A model generated the notes under the pieces. It was not told the DNA's origin. It was given only the letters and a program-made list of their open reading frames with translations, and did not search any database. The translations under genes were made by a program, and so were the position numbers. Below, piece after piece: positions 47,301 through 55,505 of a DNA stretch of 64,000 nt. Position 1 is the stretch's first letter, and the number at the start of each line of letters is the position of its first letter. This stretch comes from Giardia muris (taxonomy: Eukaryota > Fornicata > Diplomonadida > Hexamitidae), in the NCBI GenBank assembly GCA_006247105.1, contig CM016925.1:248001-312000 (forward strand), given 5' to 3'.

Positions 47301-47866
47301 GCAAAGGGAGTATTGGATGCACATTCCAGATGAAGACGGACAACCCGTTCCTGCCCATTAATGATGAAGTACCCACCCTCATCACGCTCATCCTCGCGCA
47401 TCTGTATCCGTTCCCCACGCGTTAACCCATTAAGAAGGCAAATATCAGATCCGACCATGATCGGGTAATGACCCCCTTGTATGGACACATCCTCGACGGT
47501 CTTGCCCATTTTGAATCGGAAGGTAAAGAAGAGCTCTCCTTGATAGCTCTGCATCAGTTCTCGTGCAAGAGCTGGAGTAATGGTTGGTGGCTTCAACGTG
47601 ATATCCAACAGGGTGACGCTGACGGGCTGGTCCGTCCCCGTATCAATGATCCCTGGCCGCGCATGCACCAGCATCGTCGTCTTGAACGAATCTAACAAGG
47701 CGTTAAAGGATTTCCGATGCGCGGCCACGGCGTCTCGAAGGAACCGCTCCTTATATGCATCCGGATACCCGCAGTGCTCCGGGGTGACTCGAGGCTGGTA
47801 TCTATTGGCAACTTCTGAGTAGGGCGAATAAGGAGTCCCCGTGTGAAGGTCTGTTAGCTCGGGCAT
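44357..47866 (-). CDS. RPA2: DNA-directed RNA polymerase second-largest subunit, probably Pol I
   Basis: Hallmarks of the beta-like subunit are GGYFIINGQERVVR, GDKAASRHGQKGVIGIRW, DLLINPHAFPSRMTIGML and, near the end, a zinc ribbon CEKCGSLL...YCREC. I favour Pol I (RPA2/RPA135) over Pol II or III because of the lobe segment around PGYAKAVVHYKSVRADG and the block YRKMYFLPLCLVLKALIQTSDKEIHDQI, which resembles the Pol I YRKxxFFLPLGxALKAL pattern. The protein is about 1169 residues from the ATG at 47866, which follows CTGAAAAA; an in-frame ATG at 47920 would add 18 residues. It works in the nucleus on rRNA genes if Pol I. Subunit class is less sure than family. Confidence 0.95.
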   Translation of the reverse strand: MPELTDLHTGTPYSPYSEVANRYQPRVTPEHCGYPDAYKERFLRDAVAAHRKSFNALLDSFKTTMLVHARPGIIDTGTDQPVSVTLLDITLKPPTITPALARELMQSYQGELFFTFRFKMGKTVEDVSIQGGHYPIMVGSDICLLNGLTRGERIQMREDERDEGGYFIINGQERVVRLHLECASNTPFAFTKYRSVSTQPGYAKAVVHYKSVRADGYAMSTVVHALQDHTLRVRLIHYRKMYFLPLCLVLKALIQTSDKEIHDQIVLCGSRGNQKEDDYISLRVKKMLSDFQEYGLWTRDDCRIYIGQRFRALLEYSNSTLMTDLDCFIELFEISLLVNVSNTDFRSKFDILCYMARKCLLLLGGFITPENPDRLSSQEALTPGALLQAQMTSHIAFAIKAIVRDGSKAARSSSFSLTRGWINTALKNAGLTRLGQFAKSLLTTGTFLCLGDCEYQKMTGIGVIADRLNYVRFLTHFRAIIRSTTASTTTLAIRKLYPDSYGFQCAVHTPDGAPCGLLTHLCYQAGVISETPTTKELDDLLHVIQAYGLVPSITPLFTTPVFFNGVIIGYMPFETYPALLVTELRRRKATGEVFPYTEAFTTCGKDDRMLPGVFVTATRGRFYRSVISLQTETVEYITPLEQQFLHIVLSTNDIQPGLTTHREISPTSMLSIIGMLVPFSDHNQSPRNIYECQMLKQTMGISTRNQAYRYDSKTYSITTPQRPIVKNLCIYDKGGFDTHPTGTNLVVAVLAYTAYDMEDAALVNKASLERGLLHGTIYTVHDIDYVPDTLRKSKKSITDSSTIFTRRDPAYRFVDGDRVDTELDEDGLPAVGAYLETNSTFYHAFDPIKEKYIPVLYKHEPGFVERVCVIHPNQGATTYWSDLQKVSAVIKENGNDESSIGEEGRISRVRIVVRHDRTPVVGDKAASRHGQKGVIGIRWRQSDMPFTSEGIVPDLLINPHAFPSRMTIGMLIESLSSKVGVVNAEPIDSTPFQWDGERCALDVFGEQLLRTKRFNRYGSEVMYSAITGEPMPVDVFIGVVYYQRLRHMIIDKFQVRGTGPYDRITRQPIKGKKKGGGLRFGEMERDAIIAHGAMATFRGRLCTESDEINHVVCEKCGSLLGKALGKKYCRECGMDTIGHLVTIPNVLLILLNDLAAMGVRVYFDVNRFE

Positions 47867-47920
47867 TTTTTCAGACTTCATGTCGTTCATCATACAATCA
47901 GAGTTATCCCTCCGGTCCAT

Positions 47921-47970
47921 CTTGACGTCTCCCCATCATCCGAAACCTCTTGTCACCGAAAAAACTAGAA
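47921..47970. promoter_or_regulatory. Divergent promoter region
   Basis: These 50 bp lie between the outer possible polymerase start at 47920 and the coiled-coil gene ATG at 47971. CCGAAAAAACTAGAA just before the plus ATG is the A-rich initiator of that gene. The open frame upstream of 47971 has no ATG. Confidence 0.45.
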
Positions 47971-50841
47971 ATGAGCCCACCCGATAGACGTTCGACCCTC
48001 GAATGCGGTGATGAACGTGCGGCCACCTCCGAGGAGCTCCGGATGATTGGCGCCAACATCCGCGACGAGATAGTGAGCCTGTACGGTTCGACTCGAGTGG
48101 TGGACGAGTCTGCACACGCTCTTGAGCTTGGCCTTAGTGACCTCGAATCGAAGCATACTAAGCTTGAACAACTCTACCAAAACCTTCGGGGTTTAAACTC
48201 GGAGCTCGTCGACGCGATTGAAAACGTTGACCCCGTATTTCATCGAGATCAGTCGGCATTGCGCCGACGTACTCGCTCTCGGCCTTCATCGGCCCACTCA
48301 GCCCGAGTGCGCCCATCCCTCGTCGCAGCGGATGGACGACACCCTGCAGTGGACGAGCAGAATGTCACCCCCAATCAGATCTATACCCTCCTTCAGTCCA
48401 TCAATGGGACGAATGAGACGGTCTCCTCACAGATGATGGAGGGTTTGCAGAGCCTCAAGCTTAATCTCGCAAAGGTTGTGGAGGATAACAATGTCTTGAA
48501 CGCTGAGCTGCATAAACTCCACGAGGAAACCCTCCAGAAAGATACCATTCATGCCGAGCTCGTCGAACTTCTTAAGAGGAGAGACAAGGAGCTCACAGAG
48601 CATAGGGAGGCGCTGCGTGCGCTGGAGCAGCGAGGCTTCTCTCATGACCCAGATCCTCAAAGACTGACATCCTCCCTTCTCTCGGCGGAGAAGGCCGACC
48701 AGTCTACTGACATGAGCACCTCCTTTACTAACTTAGCGCTCCCACGGATGAGCGAATCGGCAGCCGAGAACACTCGCTCCCTAGAAAACGAGGTTTTGGA
48801 GTATCAACAACGTATGCACGCTGCTACCGAGGAGGTCAACCTTCTGAAGCAACAGATCGTCGAGCTCACAAATACATTAGAGCAGGTCACCGCCGAGAAG
48901 AACCACCAGCTCCACCACTTGGCCGAGGAGTTGGAACGTATTAAGGAGGATGTCACTCAAAGGCGAACGTCTGACGCTGCCCTTACGCTCGAGCTCGAAC
49001 AGAAGGTTCAAGAGTCCCTTGCCGAGAAGGAGGAGTTGCTCCGGTATATCGAAGGCCTCGGTCGGACACACGCCGTAGCCATTGCCGAGAGGGATGAGCA
49101 GCTGGTGACCCTTCAGCAAGCATTCAAAGAGCTCGAAGAGAAATCTGCCACCGAACAGGCAGCTCTCGAGCAAAAGCTGCAGGAACTGAACCACCTTCTC
49201 CAGGAGAAGGAAGAAACTATTACTTTACTTACGTCGGAGCGTGATCAGCTTTTACATGACTGGGAGGAGAGCGCTGCTGCTCTTCAAGCCCAGGTCGAGA
49301 AGAATGCTAATACGGCAGAAACAGAAGTTATTCGCTCACGTTTGGCGAGCACGCTTGCCGCTCGTGAACGCGCACTAAAGGATGCAAAGACTCGCATTGT
49401 TGAGCTTCAGAATGAGATCGCCGAGCTGCGGAACAATCAGGAGCATCTTCAGCGCGACGGGGAAGCAGGGGTACTCCGATTACAGGCCCAGCTTCGTAAC
49501 GTGTGCAACAGGTATGCAACGCTGCAGGCGCAATACGATGAGGAGAAGCGGAAGCACGATCCGCTTCAGAAGGAGACTATATGCGTTGAGGTGCTGTCAC
49601 GGTCCGTGAATACCGAGCCCGAATTTGCAATGGCAGGTGTCACTGGGGAAGAGGCTCTTTCCGATAGACAACAATCAGACCTTACTGCGATTCTTCAAAG
49701 CAAAAACAATGAGCTCGAGATGCTTCGGATTGAGTTGGAGGAATGCAAGTCTGCAGTCCATTTGGAGCCGTCTATAAGACCACAGGATGCCTCTGAGCGT
49801 CAAATTGATGTAGCCGGTTCTCAAGTGCGTGTTCTGCTAGAATTGGAGAGGTATAAAGAGCGAGCAGCCTTCTATGAGGAGCGCGTTGCAGAACACAAGA
49901 CCACCTTAGCGCAATTAACACACGATTACCAACTTGAGCTAGAGCGCTTGCGTAAGGAACTAGCAGAGCGGGGTCAAGATCTGAAGGAGCTTACCGCCGA
50001 GAGGAACGAGATCCAAGGGAAACTTCACCGTCTCGAAGTTGAGTCGACCGCCAAAGCACAAGAGCTTCAGACACGCATAGAGCTCATGGACCAGATGCAC
50101 AGTACCCTACACGCGGATAGATCAGCCAATATCGAGGCTCTTCAGTCGAGGCTCGAGCAGTTCAAGGATTCATCTGACCATAGCATCGATACGTACAAGC
50201 AGCAAGTTGAGCGGTTGACAGAGGAGTTAACCGAGACGAACGAGCGATACGCAAAGTCTGTCGAGAAGCGTGAGAAAGAAATCATCCGCTTGAAGACCGA
50301 GCTCAAGGAAAAGACTGAGGCATATGCACGAGCCATTGCGGCGGCTCAGGCGGAGGTCGCGGACGTGCGTCGACGTGCCGAGAAGGACCAACGCACGATC
50401 AACTTAGTCATCGACAAGCAGACTGCCGAGTTACAAGGCATCAAGATCATACACTCACGTGAGCTGGCATCTCGTGATGAGACCATCCGCAAGCAGCAGG
50501 CGACGATCGACCGCCTGCGGCAAAAGCACGCAGAACGCATTTCAGAATTGAAAGGAACGGTAGCAGCTCTTGTCTCAAGAGGTAGCATCGACAACTCCGC
50601 ATTTCTAGCGGTGCAGACGCCCCCGACAATTCGGGCGTCCACTTTAGGCTTAGGAGACTTAGCCGCACCATCTGTCGGGGATCCGCTTCGTGAAAGCACG
50701 ACTGTCGATGAGCTGAATGCGACCACCGGGCCTGATCGCCCCAAGACTCCTGAGCCGACAGCAATGATTGCACCACTTAGTAGCCTTGAAAATCCTACTA
50801 GTACCCCAGGGACCATGGGAGCTCTAGAATACACGCTGTGA
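47971..50841 (+). CDS. Large coiled-coil protein, 956 aa
   Basis: The protein is nearly all heptad-patterned helix from about residue 150 to 860, rich in Glu, Leu, Gln, Arg and Lys, with short breaks near 85-140 (Arg/Ser-rich) and 225-260. The C-terminal 90 residues are Pro/Thr/Ser-rich. It resembles long structural coiled-coil proteins of basal bodies, median body or disc in Giardia, but the repeat composition hides family identity. The start is chosen at the ATG after AAACTAGAA. The stop is in TGTGAAT, one base off the AGTGAAT signal. It is convergent with the DPP III gene, 21 bp apart. Confidence 0.88.
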   Translation: MSPPDRRSTLECGDERAATSEELRMIGANIRDEIVSLYGSTRVVDESAHALELGLSDLESKHTKLEQLYQNLRGLNSELVDAIENVDPVFHRDQSALRRRTRSRPSSAHSARVRPSLVAADGRHPAVDEQNVTPNQIYTLLQSINGTNETVSSQMMEGLQSLKLNLAKVVEDNNVLNAELHKLHEETLQKDTIHAELVELLKRRDKELTEHREALRALEQRGFSHDPDPQRLTSSLLSAEKADQSTDMSTSFTNLALPRMSESAAENTRSLENEVLEYQQRMHAATEEVNLLKQQIVELTNTLEQVTAEKNHQLHHLAEELERIKEDVTQRRTSDAALTLELEQKVQESLAEKEELLRYIEGLGRTHAVAIAERDEQLVTLQQAFKELEEKSATEQAALEQKLQELNHLLQEKEETITLLTSERDQLLHDWEESAAALQAQVEKNANTAETEVIRSRLASTLAARERALKDAKTRIVELQNEIAELRNNQEHLQRDGEAGVLRLQAQLRNVCNRYATLQAQYDEEKRKHDPLQKETICVEVLSRSVNTEPEFAMAGVTGEEALSDRQQSDLTAILQSKNNELEMLRIELEECKSAVHLEPSIRPQDASERQIDVAGSQVRVLLELERYKERAAFYEERVAEHKTTLAQLTHDYQLELERLRKELAERGQDLKELTAERNEIQGKLHRLEVESTAKAQELQTRIELMDQMHSTLHADRSANIEALQSRLEQFKDSSDHSIDTYKQQVERLTEELTETNERYAKSVEKREKEIIRLKTELKEKTEAYARAIAAAQAEVADVRRRAEKDQRTINLVIDKQTAELQGIKIIHSRELASRDETIRKQQATIDRLRQKHAERISELKGTVAALVSRGSIDNSAFLAVQTPPTIRASTLGLGDLAAPSVGDPLRESTTVDELNATTGPDRPKTPEPTAMIAPLSSLENPTSTPGTMGALEYTL

Positions 50842-50862
50842 ATCGCCACGGATCGTATTCAC

Positions 50863-52932
50863 TTACTGTTCCGCTAATCTGATGGAACTATAATTTCCAA
50901 TCGCAACGTTGAGTGCGGTGGCCTCATCGCCGGCCATAGAGTCAACGATTGCATAATCGTCCCCAGCCCTAACGACCCTCCCACCCGCACAAATCATGCG
51001 AGGCTTACGACGTTTGAAGACGATCTCACGCCTACGCAGCCACTCATCCGATACAGTGGTGAGCTCAGTAAAGAGCGTAAAACCTTCCTCGAAGTTAGCG
51101 GTCGACTTCAATACGGCCAGATGGAGGAGAAGCGTATCCATCGCGCCCAGAATAGTGCCGACCATATCCCTTTTGACAACGATGTGAAAGAGCGTATCAT
51201 CAATACTGGGGAACTCCACCGATCCGGGTGCCCACTTGAGACACGCCATGAGAATAGCAAAACGAGCTTGAGAATGCGCTTGGAGCCATTTGCAATGATC
51301 AGGATCATATTGAAGTAGCGCGGGAATGCCAGACATCAGCATCGAACAGATGGACACATAGATAACGTCCTCATAATCCTCAGGCTTCACCCCGAAGACG
51401 TCAAGGATGGAGGGTACTTTGCAGAGGCAAAGTGACGTCGTTTCCGCCTTGCATTCCTCAAACGCATTGCTGATCGAGCCGAAGACACTAGAGAACGTCT
51501 CGTTAGGCTTGTAGAAGGTGGAGACCTTGGTCCCGGGGTTCAAAGGATCGTCAATCCCCACCTCTATGTCTTTCTCATGCAATAGTTTCGTCGTCCCATG
51601 TCCAAAGAGCTCATGTAGTGCCACTCCAACGGATAGCGAGATGAGCGAGTGCTTTCTGTATATTTCTTTAACCTCATCCGGCAAAAAGTCTAGGTTACTA
51701 CGAACCGTTATTGAGCATTGCATCACGTTCATCAGACTCACGTTCTTGAAGCCAGTATCGCGGCGGACATCATCATAGTTCGGAATGTTGATCCCGATTG
51801 GCATTCCAGACGCTGGGAAAGCAAGAATATTGATGGCATTATACACGGGAGGTTTAAATTCGTCCTTCTCGAAGGCTTTGGGGTAGGGCAGTAACGGAAG
51901 AACAGCTTCTGCATGATTAACAAGCTTGTGTAAGGCGGCCGAGAGTTCGGGATCGACACACGCAACAAAACCTTCGTACTCGGCACGGACACCGGCAGGA
52001 TCTCGATAGTTCTCGATAAAGCCCTGATAAGTCTCAACAACCGCATCGCGGTCCTGAACCCAGAGCTCCGAGTAGCGCTTATGCGTATTGCAATCGCCCG
52101 TGCGGTAGTGTTCGATGAGAGCGGCGAGCATTGTACGTCGCCCTTCGCTTTCGGCATGAGGAATGGCCTTTTCTAACCACTTGCAGCACTGGGCGAGCTC
52201 CTTCGCGTTACGCCCCTTCGTGATGCGGATCTCACGAGAGCCATGAGCCCCAATAGTCTTCCCAACGGCGTCAACCTCAACAGAGGCAAGTGAGACCTCG
52301 TACCACTCGTCGTGACGCACGAGATGCGTGTTCTCCAGCATATACCCATGTTCGATGAGCACTTTGTTGATTGCTTCTACCTCCTCCTTAGAAAAGGCGG
52401 CGGGCTGATAATATTGAGTGCATCCGTCGGGGTGGAAGCCAAGGCTGCGTACAGGGCCATCCAAATTGTAAAGGGCTTCTTTGACATCCATGAAAGCCTC
52501 CAATAGACGGGTTTCTTTGTGTGTCGATTGAGCCAATGTCTCACAAATCCGAGTCAGTATAGCCGCCTCACAACGTGGAATGAACTTCGTATCTCCGAAG
52601 CCGAGATATTCCGAACCATTGTAGTAGAAAGTGCCTGCATATTCATGCAGATGGACGAGTGCTTCCTGTAGATCTGCTCCAACGGCGACTAGGACCTCCT
52701 CTTGCGTGACCTTACCATCCACAAAGGGAGTGAGATATTCTCCAAGGAAGGCATGGATACGGCGAGTATTGGGAGAGCATTGGTCCATCAGGATAGGTGC
52801 TCCGGCGAATGCCGAGAGGGCGAGGTAGGCTGCATACTTCTGCTGCTCGGACGAGAGCTTGGAAAAGGCCTGACCCGGATGAAGGTTCCCAACGGGACCA
52901 CCAGTGGGGCAGATGTACCTCTCAATATTCAT
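50863..52932 (-). CDS. DPP3: Dipeptidyl peptidase III (family M49)
   Basis: This 689-residue zinc peptidase removes dipeptides from the N-terminus of small peptides (EC 3.4.14.4). The family-defining zinc motif HExxxH is present as HELFGH at residues 440-445, and the third ligand block EECKAE lies near 492-497, the same spacing as in human DPP3. Other conserved stretches are GIPALLQYDP and PSIDDTLFHIVV. Length fits the family (about 700-730). There is no signal peptide, consistent with a cytosolic role in peptide turnover. The ATG has an A-rich context (GTATAAAATG). Confidence 0.97.
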   Translation of the reverse strand: MNIERYICPTGGPVGNLHPGQAFSKLSSEQQKYAAYLALSAFAGAPILMDQCSPNTRRIHAFLGEYLTPFVDGKVTQEEVLVAVGADLQEALVHLHEYAGTFYYNGSEYLGFGDTKFIPRCEAAILTRICETLAQSTHKETRLLEAFMDVKEALYNLDGPVRSLGFHPDGCTQYYQPAAFSKEEVEAINKVLIEHGYMLENTHLVRHDEWYEVSLASVEVDAVGKTIGAHGSREIRITKGRNAKELAQCCKWLEKAIPHAESEGRRTMLAALIEHYRTGDCNTHKRYSELWVQDRDAVVETYQGFIENYRDPAGVRAEYEGFVACVDPELSAALHKLVNHAEAVLPLLPYPKAFEKDEFKPPVYNAINILAFPASGMPIGINIPNYDDVRRDTGFKNVSLMNVMQCSITVRSNLDFLPDEVKEIYRKHSLISLSVGVALHELFGHGTTKLLHEKDIEVGIDDPLNPGTKVSTFYKPNETFSSVFGSISNAFEECKAETTSLCLCKVPSILDVFGVKPEDYEDVIYVSICSMLMSGIPALLQYDPDHCKWLQAHSQARFAILMACLKWAPGSVEFPSIDDTLFHIVVKRDMVGTILGAMDTLLLHLAVLKSTANFEEGFTLFTELTTVSDEWLRRREIVFKRRKPRMICAGGRVVRAGDDYAIVDSMAGDEATALNVAIGNYSSIRLAEQ

Positions 52933-53100
52933 TTTATACTTCGTGGGTGTCCGTCATTTCAATAACGATGGCAACTTGATGGACCGTTCCTTCGGTTCCA
53001 ATCAAGTGGTGGAATAACGGACTTATCCTATCCGTACTGAAGTCATCTTCCCATTATTGAAGCACATTGGTGGGTCAGCAATCTACAAGGGGACGGAAGA
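52933..53100. other. Island boundary spacer
   Basis: About 170 bp between the DPP III start and the first accessory-island gene. I see no gene or structured element. Immediately to the right, start codons lose the A-rich context typical of the genes to the left. Confidence 0.35.
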
Positions 53101-53563
53101 ATGCACATCGAGGGGATCCGAAGGCTTGTTCGGGAGCAGCCCGACTCACTCTTCAAGGACGTATCGAGCAGTTGCAGATACCCTGGAGGAGGCGGTCATG
53201 CGGAAGGTACGGGAGAGGCTGGAGATGCTCAGCCCGCACCACGTCCTGGCCCTCCTGTCCCCGATCGAGCAGTCGTTCGAGCAGTCGGAGGCCCGGGAGC
53301 TCGGAGAGCTGGTCTGGTCGGCACTCCTCTGCGAGCCCGGAGCACTTGGGGCACTGGATGACGCCTTCTGTAAGGTCGAGGACGAGATGGTTGACGGGTG
53401 CGTCGTCTGCCTCTCACGCCAGAAGGACGCGATCCTCCTTCCCTGCCGGCACCTCGTCGTCTGTGAGGTATGTGCTGATCAGATCGACCACTGCTGTCCG
53501 TACTGCCGGGGGAAGGCCGACGAGGCCCTTGTCGTCGAGTATCCTGAGTGGCCGGATGTGTAG
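53101..53563 (+). CDS. RING-finger protein, N-terminus possibly frameshifted
   Basis: The C-terminal half has a C3HC4-type RING: CVVCLSRQKDAILLPCRHLVVCEVCADQ then CPYCRGKA, the class used by E3 ubiquitin ligases of the BIRC/MGRN type. In the RING frame the first ATG is at 53198, giving 121 residues. An ATG at 53101 in another frame gives a plausible N-terminal helix (MHIEGIRRLVREQPDSLFKDV) and then runs into nonsense, while the RING frame upstream of 53198 also looks protein-like (AVADTLEEAVMRKV). A one-base shift near 53160-53175 would join them. It may therefore be a broken gene, or short and starting at 53198. It converges with the VSP at 53658. Confidence 0.7.
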
Positions 53564-53651
53564 CCATACGACCCCCTCTCCGTCCATCCAGATGAGCTGG
53601 AGGTCTATAATGAGCTCGATGTCACCTCTCGCTCCAGGTCTCCCCTTCACC

Positions 53652-53658
53652 ATTCACT
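53652..53658 (-). terminator. AGTGAAT signal at VSP stop codon
   Basis: On the minus strand AGTGAAT begins at the last A of the TGA stop of the first VSP frame (53658-53660). Confidence 0.55.
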
Positions 53659-55493
53659 CACTTCCCCCTGCATCCGAACCACCAACCGAGGAAGCCCCCG
53701 AGGCCTCCCAGCACCAGCAGGACGGCGATGACGATCCCCGCAATGGCACCCCCAGAGAGCCCCGAGGAGCTGGAGGAGGGGGGAGAGGGGCAGACATCCT
53801 TGGTGGGAGTGGAGCCGTCCCAGCAGAGGGCGCACTTCCCATTTGGACAGGAGGTGCACCCACTGGGGCAGGCCGTGCAGTCGGAGGGGCCGGTCACAGT
53901 AGAGTTGCTGTAGTACCCAAGGGCGCAGGAGCTGCAGGCGGTCGAGGAGGTGCAGGCCCCGCACTCCTTCGGACAGGCCGTGAAGGCGCCTGAGGATGCA
54001 TCGAGGATGAAGGGGGCGTTGGAGGCGGGAGTAGTGCACTTTCCATTCGTGGCCGCTGAGCAGAGGAGGCTTCCGACCGAGGTCCCGGGGGTCGAGGATG
54101 CAGGGTAGCAGCCGCCCTCGAAGAGGAAGTAGTTGGGGGAAGTACTCCCAGTCGGATTCTTGCAGCTCCCGCACCTCGTGGCACTGGACGAGACGGGGTC
54201 GGTCCCGGCCTCGTTGAGGCAGATGTCGTTGGCGCCTGCCGCCCTCGTCGTCTTCTTGTTGACGGCGGCCAGGGGCGTGCAGGTCCCGTCAAATGGAACG
54301 AAGCCGGAAGGGCACTCCTTGCAGACGGTCGTGCTCCCAACAAGAAGCTGGTTCTTCAGAGGGCAGATCTTGAGGTCCGCCGCCTTCTGGGGAGAGAAGC
54401 ATCCGCCCTGATAGGCCAGGAAGCCGTTGAGGCAGGAGGTGCAGGAGCCGGAGGACCCCGTGCAGACCTTCGTGTTCGCATCGACGCACTCTCCGTTGAT
54501 CGGGTTCTTCCCAGTTGGACACCCAACACAGACGAGCCCCGAGCCGAGGCCGAGATCGAGGAAGTCCTCGCAGTTGTCGGGGCACTCGCTGCAGGTCGTG
54601 ATGGAGAGGGAAGAGTTGTAGGTCGGGCCGAAGCCGCTCTTGCACGCCTCGCACTGGCTCTTGTCAGTGTTGCAGGCTCCACAGTTCTGGAGGTCGCAGG
54701 CCGTGCAGGTGACGGAAGAAGAGCCGGCGGCTGTGGTAGAGTGGTAGCCGTCGAGGCACTCCGAGCATGTGGCGACATCGGTGTCGCAGGTCTTGCAGCC
54801 AGTGACAGTGCAGGCAGTGCAGGTATTGGCACTGCTGTCGTGCTTGTAGCCGGGCATGCAGGCGGAGCATGTGGTGGCAGTGGCATCCGTGCACGTCTTA
54901 CAACCCGCGCTGCACTTCTTACATGTGGTGTCGAGGAAGTACTCGTCCGCACAACCTGAGCAGGTGTCAACATCACTCGCCTGGACACAGTTAGAACACT
55001 TGGTGGTGTCAGTGCAGGAGACGCAGGTCCCGTCAGCTTTCGGAAGGAAGTTCTCGTTGCACGTCAAGCACTTCGTGTTGTCGTCGTTGCACGTCTGACA
55101 GTTCTGGATGGTGCATGCAGAGGGAGTCGATCCTTGGACGCAGCTGGTCCCTGAGAGGGTGAAGCCGGCCTTGCAAGTCTGGCAGGTGTTGGCGTTCGTG
55201 CAGGTCGCACAATTGGTTGGACAGGCCGTGCACGTATTGCTATCGAGGTAGAAGCCTTCATTGCAGGCGGTGCAAGCATCGGCGGCTGTGCACGCCTTAC
55301 AACCAGCCGAGCAGGCCTGACATGCTTTGTTGGAATCAGCGTAATAGCCGTCGTTGCAGGTCTCGCACTTGTCGGTCTCGCCAGCGACGCACGTCTTGCA
55401 GTTGGAGGCGGTGCAATCCGTCCTCGCCCTTGTGCACTCCCCCGTCCCGGCTCCTTCCGTGCACGAGAGGGCTCTCGCGTTCTTCCCTCCCCT
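53658..55493 (-). pseudogene. VSP reading frame without start codon or signal peptide
   Basis: The frame runs 611 codons from a TGA at 55494-55496 to the stop. It encodes a typical Giardia VSP body with dozens of Cys, mostly in CxxC units, a GGCY block (LFEGGCYPASST), a membrane anchor (GGAIAGIVIAVLLVLGG) and the tail WWFGCRGK. It begins NARALSCTEGAGTGEC, which looks like the end of a signal peptide and the mature start, but no ATG or hydrophobic leader precedes it in frame, and the first in-frame Met is well inside the Cys region. Only 8 bp separate it from the stop of the next VSP. I read it as 5'-truncated by recombination; an alternative is that it is a donor for gene conversion. VSPs coat the trophozoite surface. 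Confidence 0.85.
53661..53775 (-). repeat. VSP 3' repeat, copy A
   Basis: This segment encodes the conserved VSP membrane anchor and GCRGK tail. At nucleotide level it is almost identical to copy B at 55508-55622, and the identity continues about 18 bp past the stop codon in both. A shortened, inverted copy lies at 61656-61739. Such conserved ends are expected recombination anchors between VSP genes. Confidence 0.75.
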
Positions 55494-55498
55494 TCACC

Positions 55499-55505
55499 AT
55501 TCACT
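55499..55505 (-). terminator. AGTGAAT signal at second VSP stop codon
   Basis: On the minus strand AGTGAAT overlaps the TGA stop (55505-55507) of the second VSP frame and lies directly upstream of the first VSP's open frame. Confidence 0.55.
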
